This document shows positions 16,082 through 23,933 of a DNA stretch of 64,000 nt, piece after piece. Position numbers and translations under genes: made by a program. Each line of letters begins with the position of its first letter. Positions within the stretch are counted from its first letter, which is position 1. The notes under the pieces are model-generated. The model was given only the letters and a program-made list of their open reading frames with translations, searched no databases and was not told the DNA's origin. Source of the stretch: Nitrospirota bacterium (GTDB taxonomy: Bacteria > JACPQY01); assembly GCA_016180645.1 (NCBI GenBank), contig JACPAV010000014.1:1-64000 (forward strand). Direction: 5' to 3'.

Positions 16082-17265
16082 GGTCTGACTACACGACCGC
16101 TGAGCACCACTCGGAAGTGCCCCCCTTCCTCCCTGAAATCGGGGTCCGGAGCCCCAAGTTGTCTCATGCGCCGGATCATCTCGGGGACGCCAAATCCGAT
16201 GCTCTCCCGCTTGGTCGTGCGATTCAAGAGAGCGGAAATAATCGGATTCCGGCGCTGAGTGATTCCGTTCTTGATGTTCTCGATCGTCAGCTTGTTCAAG
16301 AGGCCGCCTGGGTTCACGATTTCAATCCGGTCATCGAAGACGAATAGGCGAATTTGTGAGCTGGCCCGGTAGTCCCGGTGAGCAAGGGCATTGAGGACCG
16401 CCTCCCGCAGGGCTTCTTCAGGTATGCCACCTGGTCCCGGTTGTTCCACACGGTCCCATCCCTCGATGTGTGAGGGGGACACAATCTGTTTTCTGATGAA
16501 TGCGAGAACCGACTCCAATTGTTGGGAAATCCTCCCTGTGATGTCTTGTTGATCCTTGACATCATGCCTGAACTCTTTTCCTCGAATGCGGACGGCGGAG
16601 ATCCTGGCATCAAGGAGCCATTTCCCGGGAAACTTTGCGAAGAAAAGAATTCCTGCGAGGGTAGGGATCCCACTTGGGTCGAGGCATTTCAATTCTTGGA
16701 GATAGCGAGGGAGTTCCTCTTCCGTGAAATTCCTCCCATACATTTCTTGGGTAAATTCGCTCGTGGCCTGCTGGTCCAAGTCTTCGTAGGTCGAGCCTGA
16801 TACCGGTGTTTCGTCGAAGTGGGAATCGGCGGATTGGAGAAGCCTCACAAGCTCATCGCGTGAAGCCTCTCGCGACCGGTTGGCGTCTCTGACGTAGTAA
16901 AGGTGTCCTGCCCTAAAAGGTCTGTCCGTAGAAAACCCGGGGATTTCCACAACAAGAAGGGGCATTTCTCCGACCATGATCTTGTTTTGCGTACAGGAAA
17001 TTGGCGGATGAACTTTATCCCGACATGCTTGACTGACCTTACGCATGATGGAGTCGGCTTGCCCCATGTCCCCGATGCCGGAGAGACTTCCATCATCCTC
17101 TACGCCGATGAGGATGACGCCGCCCCCGGAATTGGCGAAGGCCACGATTGCCTTGGCCATGATGTCGAGATCAACGTCGAAACCCGCCTTTGCGACGCCC
17201 TTGAACTCGGTCCTGGAATCTTCTCCTAGAGAGAGCCTTTGCTGGATTTGAGCTGCATCAACCAT
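16078..17265 (-). CDS. Schlafen/AlbA_2-domain putative ATP-binding regulator
   Basis: 395 residues. The N-terminal AlbA_2 (Schlafen-type) domain, residues about 12-130, has the signature EDSRTEFK followed by AIVAFANSGGGVILIGVED. A middle segment (about 150-250) leads to a GHKL-like ATP-binding region with EALREAVLNALAHRDY (about 285-300), FDDRIEIVNPGG and GFGVPEMIRRM. This arrangement is usually annotated as a RecG-related or divergent-AAA transcriptional regulator, and AlbA_2 domains also occur as nucleases in defence systems. The candidate promoter ends six bases before the ATG with no Shine-Dalgarno. The stop overlaps the TTG start of the NACHT gene, so the proteins are probably made in step. 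It could regulate, or act as effector for, the NACHT protein. Confidence 0.87.
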   Translation of the reverse strand: MVDAAQIQQRLSLGEDSRTEFKGVAKAGFDVDLDIMAKAIVAFANSGGGVILIGVEDDGSLSGIGDMGQADSIMRKVSQACRDKVHPPISCTQNKIMVGEMPLLVVEIPGFSTDRPFRAGHLYYVRDANRSREASRDELVRLLQSADSHFDETPVSGSTYEDLDQQATSEFTQEMYGRNFTEEELPRYLQELKCLDPSGIPTLAGILFFAKFPGKWLLDARISAVRIRGKEFRHDVKDQQDITGRISQQLESVLAFIRKQIVSPSHIEGWDRVEQPGPGGIPEEALREAVLNALAHRDYRASSQIRLFVFDDRIEIVNPGGLLNKLTIENIKNGITQRRNPIISALLNRTTKRESIGFGVPEMIRRMRQLGAPDPDFREEGGHFRVVLSGRVVRP

Positions 17266-17271
17266 GGCAAG

Positions 17272-17300
17272 AGTATAACCACCGCAGGGACACGGCGCAA
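17272..17300 (-). promoter_or_regulatory. Promoter of AlbA-NACHT-aldolase operon
   Basis: Minus strand TTGCGC (17295-17300), 17-base spacer, TATACT (17272-17277), then six bases to the ATG at 17265. The short distance predicts a leaderless transcript. Confidence 0.5.
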
Positions 17301-17371
17301 AACGCCAGAGCCGGAACCGGCTTGCCCCTCACCGCCCGAAAATGGAATAATGCGGCCCAAAGGAGAAAACG

Positions 17372-18196
17372 ATGGATTGGGGAATGAAAAACAGAATGTC
17401 CGCCGTGTTCCGGCCGGAAACGGGCCGCGCCGTCATGCTGGCCGTGGATCACGGGTATTTTCAAGGTCCGACCACCGGCCTGGAATCGCCGAGGGATGTG
17501 GTGGCGCCGCTCCTGCCGCATGCCGACGCGCTGATGTGCACGCGCGGGCTACTCCGAAATTGCGTCGATCCCTCCACGAACGCTCCCGTAGTGCTGCGAG
17601 TTTCAGGCGGGCCGAGCGTGCTCAAAGAGCTTTCCGATGAGGAGATCACGACGTCCATGCAGGAGGCCGTCCGTCTGAACGCGGTGGGCGTGGGCATGTC
17701 CATCTTCGTCGGTTCCGAGAACGAACGGCGCAATATCGTGAATCTCGGCCGATTGGTGAACGAGGCGGAGGATTGGGGGATGCCGGTGTTGGCGATCACC
17801 GCGGTCGGCCGCGAGATGGAGCGCGATGCCCGTTACCTCGGATTATGCTGCCGGATCGCCGCCGAGATCGGAGCCCACTACGTGAAGACGTATTTCTGCA
17901 AGGATTTCGAGAAAGTGGTGCAAGGGACGCCGGTGCCCGTGGTCATCGCAGGCGGGAAGAAACTCCCCGAACGGGAGGCGCTGGAACTTTCGTACAACGC
18001 CATCCAGGGTGGGGCTTCGGGAGTCGACATGGGCCGGAATATCTTCCAATCCGAACATCCGGTGGCCATGATCCGCGCCGTGCGGGCGGTGGTCCACCAG
18101 AAAGCAACGGCCAAGGAGGCGTTCGATCTGTACGAATCCCTCGCCCGCGGAAGAGAGGAGGTGGCTCAGTTGCCGAAATCCCGGAAGGCGAGATAA
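17372..18196 (+). CDS. lsrF: LsrF-like class I aldolase/thiolase
   Basis: 274 residues of the DeoC/LsrF TIM-barrel family. LsrF transfers an acetyl group from 3-hydroxy-2,4-pentadione-5-phosphate, a breakdown product of autoinducer-2, to CoA. Similarity to enterobacterial LsrF looks strong throughout: DWGMKNRMS, AVDHGYFQGPTTGLE, DALMCTRG, VVIAGGKKLPEREALE and GASGVDMGRNIFQSEHPVAM. The Schiff-base Lys is in YVKTYFCKDFEKV. It lacks the N-terminal extension of the E. coli protein. AAAGGAG lies six bases before the ATG, and a weak promoter (TTGCCC at 17322, AATAAT at 17346) precedes it. No lsr transporter, LsrK or LsrG is in the window, so AI-2 processing is uncertain and a related sugar-phosphate aldol reaction is possible. 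Confidence 0.85.
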   Translation: MDWGMKNRMSAVFRPETGRAVMLAVDHGYFQGPTTGLESPRDVVAPLLPHADALMCTRGLLRNCVDPSTNAPVVLRVSGGPSVLKELSDEEITTSMQEAVRLNAVGVGMSIFVGSENERRNIVNLGRLVNEAEDWGMPVLAITAVGREMERDARYLGLCCRIAAEIGAHYVKTYFCKDFEKVVQGTPVPVVIAGGKKLPEREALELSYNAIQGGASGVDMGRNIFQSEHPVAMIRAVRAVVHQKATAKEAFDLYESLARGREEVAQLPKSRKAR

Positions 18197-18226
18197 CAAG
18201 CGAAAGAGTCTTCCGGCTCCGCCCCT

Positions 18227-18255
18227 TTGCAAGGGGAGGTTGGGTGGGGTAGAAA
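18227..18255 (+). promoter_or_regulatory. Candidate promoter of zinc dehydrogenase
   Basis: TTGCAA (18227-18232), 17-base spacer, TAGAAA (18250-18255), then seven bases to the ATG at 18263. TTGCAA lies in a small CCCCTTTGCAAGGGG palindrome that could also act as a hairpin after the aldolase gene. Confidence 0.45.
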
Positions 18256-18262
18256 AGCTACC

Positions 18263-19291
18263 ATGCGCGTAGGAATGTACTACAGCAATAAGGACGTTCG
18301 GGTGGAGCAGAAGCCCGTCCCGAAAATCGGTCCCGGCGAGGTCCTCGTCAAAATCCACGCCAGCGGAATTTGCGGGAGTGACTTGATGGAATGGTACCGG
18401 GCGAATCGGGTCCCGGTGGTACTGGGCCATGAGGTGGCGGGGGAAATCGTCGAGGCGGGCGAAGGCGTCGAGGGCTTCAAGGTGGGGGATCGCGTTTCGG
18501 TGACGCACCACGTGCCCTGCCTCAACTGCCACTACTGCCGGACCGGACACGAAACCACCTGCGACACCCTCCGGCGCACAAACTTCGATCCCGGAGGCTT
18601 CTGCGAATTCGTCCGCCTGCCGGCCATCAACGTTCAGCTTGGCGTGGTGAGACTTCCCGATGGCGTGTCGTACGAGGAGGGCTCGATGGTGGAGCCGGTG
18701 GGGTGCGTGGTGCGCGGCCTCCGGCTGGCGCGCTTCCGGCCGGGCCTCACCGTGCTGGTGATGGGCACGGGCGCCTCGGGGCTGCTGTACGTGAATGTGG
18801 CGTTCGTGCTGGGCGCGGGACGAGTCTTTGGCGTGGATCTTTCCCCCATGCGTCTTGAGGCCGCCCGGACCTTCGGCGCGATTTCCACCTTCGAGGCGGA
18901 AGATGGCGTGCCGGCCCGCCTCCGCTCGATGAATGAAGGGCGGCTTGCCGACCTTGTGATTCTCTGCGCGGGCGCACCGGAGGCGATCGCCCAGTCGCAT
19001 CGATGCGTGGAGCGCGGCGGCACGGTCCTCTTCTCGGCGCCATGCAACGGAAATCAGCCGGTCTCCCTGCCGTTCAACGACCTCTTCTGGCGGAACGAAA
19101 TCACCTTGACGAGCACGTACGGCAGCGCTCCGGCCGATTCGAACGAGGCTCTCGCGCTGATCCGAAGCGGGCGGCTCCACCTGAAGAACATGATCACCCA
19201 CCGGCTGGGCCTGGGTGAGATCGGCAAGGGCTTTCGACTGGCACTAGAGGCCCGGGACGCCCTCAAGGTGATGATCGAGCCTCAGCGGTAG
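18263..19291 (+). CDS. Zinc-dependent alcohol/polyol dehydrogenase (MDR family)
   Basis: 342 residues. It is a medium-chain NAD(P)-dependent dehydrogenase that oxidises secondary alcohols or polyols. Catalytic zinc ligands are the Cys in GICGSD, the His-Glu in GHEVAGE and a later Glu in SMVEPVGC. The structural zinc lobe has four Cys in CLNCHYCRTGHETTC. The cofactor site is GTGASGLLYV, with an Asp (FGVDLSP) that favours NAD over NADP. The ATG at 18263 follows a promoter with no room for a Shine-Dalgarno; the upstream open frame is intergenic palindrome. It follows the LsrF-like aldolase in the same direction, consistent with a small sugar or polyol catabolic pair, though it seems to have its own promoter. 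Confidence 0.9.
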   Translation: MRVGMYYSNKDVRVEQKPVPKIGPGEVLVKIHASGICGSDLMEWYRANRVPVVLGHEVAGEIVEAGEGVEGFKVGDRVSVTHHVPCLNCHYCRTGHETTCDTLRRTNFDPGGFCEFVRLPAINVQLGVVRLPDGVSYEEGSMVEPVGCVVRGLRLARFRPGLTVLVMGTGASGLLYVNVAFVLGAGRVFGVDLSPMRLEAARTFGAISTFEAEDGVPARLRSMNEGRLADLVILCAGAPEAIAQSHRCVERGGTVLFSAPCNGNQPVSLPFNDLFWRNEITLTSTYGSAPADSNEALALIRSGRLHLKNMITHRLGLGEIGKGFRLALEARDALKVMIEPQR

Positions 19292-19296
19292 TCGTT

Positions 19297-19370
19297 GGGG
19301 TCAAGTCTTGACTTGATACTTCTCACCGATCTCGGCAGGACCAAGAAGTGTCAAGTCAAGACTTGACCCC
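19297..19370. repeat. Inverted-repeat element, copy A; carries start codon of next gene
   Basis: Two 27-base arms (19297-19323 and 19344-19370) are complementary with one mismatch around a 20-base centre. Each arm has the core GGGGTCAAGTCTTGA or its complement. A second copy is at 30330-30422. The single arm mismatch turns GTA into GTG at 19348, which is the start codon of the sulfatase-fold gene. No transposase is present, so this looks like a non-autonomous element. Confidence 0.85.
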
Positions 19371-21414
19371 CAGGCGGAGGATCCGCCGGGCCATCGCAGT
19401 CGGACTCCTCATCTTTGTCATCCAGTTTGCCCTCTCTCTCGCGTTTCTTGCGAGTCAATCCGTGATGGGGGTCCAGGATCCCCGTTTTGAGGAGCTCTTC
19501 AAAAAGTATTTTCTCCTCTCCGCCGCCTGGATGCAGCTCCGGATTCTTGGCGCCTACGTGGCGGTGGGTTTGGTGCTCTCCCTATTCTCCGCCCTGCCGT
19601 TCGTGGCCGTTCCGAGCCTGTCCCGGTTGCCCGCGCGCGTGCGAGGGTACGGCTTTCTGGCCATGCTCTCCCTCCTGCACATCGGGTTTCTATGTGGAGA
19701 TATTCAAGCCCACCCCCAGAACTATGCGGAGTTTCTTTATGATCGGGGGAGGGGGAGACGACTGCTCCAGATTCTTCTCACGGATCACGGGTTGGGGAAC
19801 TGGGCGAGGGGATTCGCCTGGGGTCTGATGGGGGCCTGTGCCCTCGCGGGCTGCGCGGCGCTGTTTCGCCGATGGCCTCGTCGGACCTTGGCGGCGGGCG
19901 TGGCCTGTATCCTCGGGCTTTGGGTTGGATGGAAGGGCGTTGGGATTTCATCGAATTCGGGGCCCAACGTCATCGTGATTGCGGTGGACTCCTTCCGATC
20001 CGATCGCCTGTTTTCGCCGATCACGCCGCGGATCAGTCGACTGGCGGAGGACGGGGTGTCCTTCCTGCGCGCCTATCCCGACGTCGCCCGCACCTTTCCG
20101 TCCATGGTGACGATCCACACCGGCCGCTACGCGCCCCGGCACGGCATCCGGGAAATGTTTCCGACGCAGGAGCAACGGGCCCGCATCGGCACGACGCTCC
20201 CGCGGTTCCTTCGCGACCACGGCTACGCGACGGCCGTCGTGGCCGACTACGCCGGCGATATTTTCCCCCGCGTCGACCTGGGGTTCGACCATGTGGACTG
20301 CCCGGACTTCACCGCCGAAGTGCTGATGGAACAGCGCTCGCTGGAAACCCACCCACTGCTCCTGCCCTACGTAAGCCATCCGCTTGGCATGAAGTTGTTC
20401 CCCGCGCTTCGGGAATTCACAAGTCTCAGCGAGCCGGCTGCCCTGGCCGCGCGCGCCGACGGAATGATCGGCCGACTCTCTCGTTCGCAAAAATTCTTCC
20501 TGACGATCTTCTTTTCCTCGCCTCACTTTCCCTATTCGGCGCCGGATCCCTACTACCGGCAGTTCACTGATCCGGCCTACCGGGGGCCGTACAAGTATCA
20601 CAAGGCCAATCGCATCGATCTGGCTGAAGAAACGCTCACGGTGGATGACCGCGCCCAGGTCCGCGGGCTCTACGACGGGGCTCTCTACGCCGCCGATGAA
20701 GCGGTGGGCGCATTGGTGCGGCGAATTCAGGAATCGCCCATCGGGCCGAACACCCTCGTCATCATCACCGCGGACCACGGCGAAAACCTTTATGAGCACG
20801 GGTGGATGGGACATGGCGACGAGTTGTGGAATGAAGAAGGGATTCGAGTCCCGATGGTGTTTCTGGGAGCCGGACTCACGCCGAGAAAAATCAGCGACGA
20901 TCCCATCTCACTCGCGAGCTTCACGCCCACACTGGTGGAATGGCTGGGATTCCGGCTGGAGCAGTACGGCCCAACAGACGGAAAGAGTCTGGCGCCGGCG
21001 CTCCGCGGCGGGCTTCCACCGAGTGATCCCATTTATCTTGAGACAGGAGCATGGTTCGTGCCGAAAGGGAGCGCCCGGTTCCACCGCGAGCGCATTCCGT
21101 ACGCGAGCCTGCTCGATTTCACCGAGATGGACGTGGACCACCGTTTCGAGATTGTGGTGCGCCCGGAGTACGAATCGATCATCAACGGCAGCAAGCATCG
21201 GGCGATCATGTCAGGAGACTCTCGACTGGTTTACAAGCCCCTGCGCGGCGGCCCGGAGTATAACTTGCTCCGGATCAAGGGTTATGACGTGGATCCCGGG
21301 TTTGATGCCGCGGAGGGACTCCGACTCCTCCTAGGGCTGAGGAGAATGGCGATGGAGATCGGTGGTGAAACCCTGTTTCACGAATTCCTTGTGGAGAATC
21401 CGGATGCTCCGTAG
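19348..21414 (+). CDS. Membrane-anchored sulfatase/phosphatase-fold protein
   Basis: 688 residues. About five N-terminal membrane helices (to about residue 195) precede an extracytoplasmic alkaline-phosphatase-superfamily domain. VIVIAVDSFRSDRL supplies the first metal Asp, T249 in ARTFPSMVTIHTG is at the nucleophile position, and IITADHGE gives the late Asp-His metal ligands. Sulfatases carry Cys or Ser in CxPSR there; Thr is used by phosphoethanolamine and glycerol-phosphate transferases of the LTA-synthase type, so transfer to a surface glycan or lipid is the better guess. The GTG start and first eight codons lie in a repeat arm; AGGA is seven bases upstream and no alternative start exists before the first helix. 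It overlaps the next gene by 11 bases. Confidence 0.82.
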   Translation: MSSQDLTPRRRIRRAIAVGLLIFVIQFALSLAFLASQSVMGVQDPRFEELFKKYFLLSAAWMQLRILGAYVAVGLVLSLFSALPFVAVPSLSRLPARVRGYGFLAMLSLLHIGFLCGDIQAHPQNYAEFLYDRGRGRRLLQILLTDHGLGNWARGFAWGLMGACALAGCAALFRRWPRRTLAAGVACILGLWVGWKGVGISSNSGPNVIVIAVDSFRSDRLFSPITPRISRLAEDGVSFLRAYPDVARTFPSMVTIHTGRYAPRHGIREMFPTQEQRARIGTTLPRFLRDHGYATAVVADYAGDIFPRVDLGFDHVDCPDFTAEVLMEQRSLETHPLLLPYVSHPLGMKLFPALREFTSLSEPAALAARADGMIGRLSRSQKFFLTIFFSSPHFPYSAPDPYYRQFTDPAYRGPYKYHKANRIDLAEETLTVDDRAQVRGLYDGALYAADEAVGALVRRIQESPIGPNTLVIITADHGENLYEHGWMGHGDELWNEEGIRVPMVFLGAGLTPRKISDDPISLASFTPTLVEWLGFRLEQYGPTDGKSLAPALRGGLPPSDPIYLETGAWFVPKGSARFHRERIPYASLLDFTEMDVDHRFEIVVRPEYESIINGSKHRAIMSGDSRLVYKPLRGGPEYNLLRIKGYDVDPGFDAAEGLRLLLGLRRMAMEIGGETLFHEFLVENPDAP

Positions 21415-23806
21415 TTTGTTCAAACTGGTCGTCGCCCTGCTGGCGCTGGTGGCGCTCCGGAAGATCGCTTTCGAATTTCCCCACTGGCGGCCCGATGTGC
21501 TGGGAGAACTTCCCGAAGGCCGGCTCTTGAAGCAGGGCGAATTCGAGGTGGCAGAGCGGCTGGCCGAGAAGCACCCCGTTTTGGTGAACTTCGATGAATC
21601 AACGGATGTGCGAATCCAGTCGGCCTTCAACCTTGGAGTAGCGATGAAGGGGACCGGCCGTCGAGCCGGACAATCTTGGGCCGCCGTCGGGCGGCTTGGT
21701 CTCGCTCTCGAATCGATGCCCGTGGTTCTCGTTCCTCCGGGCGGTGTGGTGGCGTACCAGGTTGTCCTGCCCCCAAAGGCCGCCTTTGAAACGCACGTCG
21801 CGTCCTGGTTTCCCGATAGCGACTCGGCACGGCTCCTGCGGTTCAGACTGGACGTTATCTCTGAGGGGAGCGCTACCACGGTGATGGACGAATCGGGGCC
21901 CTCCCACCACCCTCCGCATTCTTCCCTCCTCTCGCGGGGCTTGGCCGCGATTGAAAAGTGGTTCGCGCGGGGTGCGCGACCGAAGCGGTGGCTGTTCAAG
22001 AGGGTGGAGACGGATCTTTCTCGATGGAGCGGTCGGTCTGTCATCCTGCGATTTCGAGTGGAGGGGGAAGGACGGGATTCCGCCGGCGTCGGCCTGTGGG
22101 GCGCACCGATCGTGATCGGAGAGCGGACCGCCCCGAAACCGAATCTCCTCTTTCTGGTGATCGACGGACTCAGCCCCCAATTCACCGACTGCCTGGAAGA
22201 CCGCCCTTGGACGGACACTCCGGTCATTGCCGAACTATGCCGGAGTGGAGAGGTGGTGAGGCGGATGTACACGGCGGCGAACGGAACGAGGGCGAGCGTG
22301 GCTGCGCTTGCGTATGGTGTCCGCGCCTCCGATCTTCTGCTGCCGATTTACGACCGCGAAATCCCGGACCGTGTGCGCCGGCTCCGCGCTTGGGGGCCGC
22401 CGTCGATCTTCGAACAGTTGGCGGAGCGGGGATATCGGACCGCCGGCATCCACGACAATATCTTTGCCGTTGAAACCCACGAGGCGGGCTACGATCTCGG
22501 CATCGAGGAGAGCTACATCGTGCACGGCACGATGCAAGACACGCCGAACATCGTGCATCTTGCATCGAACTGGATCCGGAACCACCGCGGATTGCCTTTC
22601 GCTATGTACGTTCACGTGGATGTGACGCACGACTTGTTCAAAGTTCCGCCGATTCGCGACATGGCCGCGACGCTGGTCCACGCGCCGAGCTCCGTATTCA
22701 AAGCCTTCCGATATGCCTCAGGAGCCCACTACAGCGATCGCGTGGCCGGGTGGTTGCGGGATCTCCTGAAAGAGGAAGGGCTGGAGGACGATACGATTTT
22801 CGTCGTCCTCTCGGACCACGGCAACATTTTCAGCCGGGACAAGAAGCGTTCGTATTTCTCGAAGCGCGATGGCCGATGGCAGTGGAGCGATCCGTATGGG
22901 TGGCACGGAGGAACGACGTATGAAGACGACCTCCGCGTGCTGTGGGTCCTGAATGGACCGGGCGTGAAGCCGGGGGAGCGTGAATTCGGGTGGCTGCCCG
23001 AGGAGGCGGGGAAATGGGCGCGAGCGGCGGGCGACGACCTGCCCGATCCCGCTGAATCTTTCACCGATTCCTGCCGGCCGATTGACATGCAAATGGGGGA
23101 GGCATGGGTGTGTCCCGACTCGCTGAAGTTCGTTCGTTTTGCAGAAGGAATTCGGGTCAAAGGGGATGGCCCCGAGCGCCGCGCGGTGGATGAGGCGTGG
23201 CGAGTTTCGGATGATTTCCGTGAACACGTGCTTTCGGGAGCCGACAGCGAAGAGGCGTTTCGCCGAAATCCGCATCCCAATACCCATTCACCGCGAGGAT
23301 GGGTGCTGAGGATACCCCCAAGTTCCTCGATCGATGGGCGCGTGGATTGGGAGCGGGGGGGGGGGCCGTCCGGGAAGAAGACAACAGCCGCGTCTCCTTC
23401 GTTGCCCGTCGTGGCGTCGGACGAATCGCTCGGATGCACGATTCAAGAACTGACCCCAAGCGGGATGGCATTACGGGCGAGGACGCAAACGGAATGGTGC
23501 GAATTCTATTTTGAATCCCCCGAAACCCGGATCCACCTGGACTTGAGCGAAAATGGGCAAGAAGTGAAAACGCTTTCGCTCGGCCCGTTGGGAGTAATCG
23601 AGAAGGGGTCTCGTTTTGAATTCGACTCGTCGAAAGCCCCGCTCCTGACAGCGGGCAAAGGGATGCCCTCGGTCTTTCTCACCGAGTTCCCCGTCCTCTT
23701 CATCACCGGGCGGCGAACGTGGGCCTATTCGAACCTTCCGACGAATCTGAGTCGCCAGACCCCCGAGGTCGTCCAGATCATGAAGGATTGGGGCTATCTC
23801 AAGTGA
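21404..23806 (+). CDS. Second sulfatase/phosphatase-fold surface protein
   Basis: 800 residues. One N-terminal hydrophobic helix (LFKLVVALLALVAL) anchors or exports it. Residues about 30-240 form an unrecognised, probably beta-rich region. The alkaline-phosphatase-superfamily domain starts with LLFLVIDGLSP (metal Asp), has T295 in NGTRASVAAL at the nucleophile position and VVLSDHGN for the late metal ligands, and is followed by a C-terminal beta region. It overlaps the previous gene and starts at the ATG with GGAG nine bases upstream, so the two are probably a functional pair acting on the same polymer. The N-terminal region could bind substrate. No close named relative was recognised. Confidence 0.78.
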   Translation: MLRSLFKLVVALLALVALRKIAFEFPHWRPDVLGELPEGRLLKQGEFEVAERLAEKHPVLVNFDESTDVRIQSAFNLGVAMKGTGRRAGQSWAAVGRLGLALESMPVVLVPPGGVVAYQVVLPPKAAFETHVASWFPDSDSARLLRFRLDVISEGSATTVMDESGPSHHPPHSSLLSRGLAAIEKWFARGARPKRWLFKRVETDLSRWSGRSVILRFRVEGEGRDSAGVGLWGAPIVIGERTAPKPNLLFLVIDGLSPQFTDCLEDRPWTDTPVIAELCRSGEVVRRMYTAANGTRASVAALAYGVRASDLLLPIYDREIPDRVRRLRAWGPPSIFEQLAERGYRTAGIHDNIFAVETHEAGYDLGIEESYIVHGTMQDTPNIVHLASNWIRNHRGLPFAMYVHVDVTHDLFKVPPIRDMAATLVHAPSSVFKAFRYASGAHYSDRVAGWLRDLLKEEGLEDDTIFVVLSDHGNIFSRDKKRSYFSKRDGRWQWSDPYGWHGGTTYEDDLRVLWVLNGPGVKPGEREFGWLPEEAGKWARAAGDDLPDPAESFTDSCRPIDMQMGEAWVCPDSLKFVRFAEGIRVKGDGPERRAVDEAWRVSDDFREHVLSGADSEEAFRRNPHPNTHSPRGWVLRIPPSSSIDGRVDWERGGGPSGKKTTAASPSLPVVASDESLGCTIQELTPSGMALRARTQTEWCEFYFESPETRIHLDLSENGQEVKTLSLGPLGVIEKGSRFEFDSSKAPLLTAGKGMPSVFLTEFPVLFITGRRTWAYSNLPTNLSRQTPEVVQIMKDWGYLK

Positions 23807-23858
23807 CAGCTTGCTTGGAGCCGACCTCCGGACTGGGTTGTGTTCCGGGCCGGAACCC

Positions 23859-23913
23859 GGTAGCCGCGGGCTTTAGCCCGCGTCTAGTACGCAGCCTGAA
23901 GGCTGCGGCTACC
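23859..23913. repeat. Cloverleaf-like palindromic repeat
   Basis: An outer stem GGTAGCCGC (23859-23867) / GCGGCTACC (23905-23913) encloses two perfect hairpins: CGCGGGCT-tt-AGCCCGCG (23865-23882) and CGCAGCCT-ga-AGGCTGCG (23890-23907). Partial copies occur at 4726-4850, 37977-38003 and 43291-43317. It is the most complete member in the window. Confidence 0.75.
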
Positions 23914-23933
23914 CGGAACGGCCTGGAACAGGG

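Noticed and set aside
19297-19370. Reading copy A of the inverted repeat as a terminator
   Set aside because: There is no T tract after the stem and the right arm begins the next gene.
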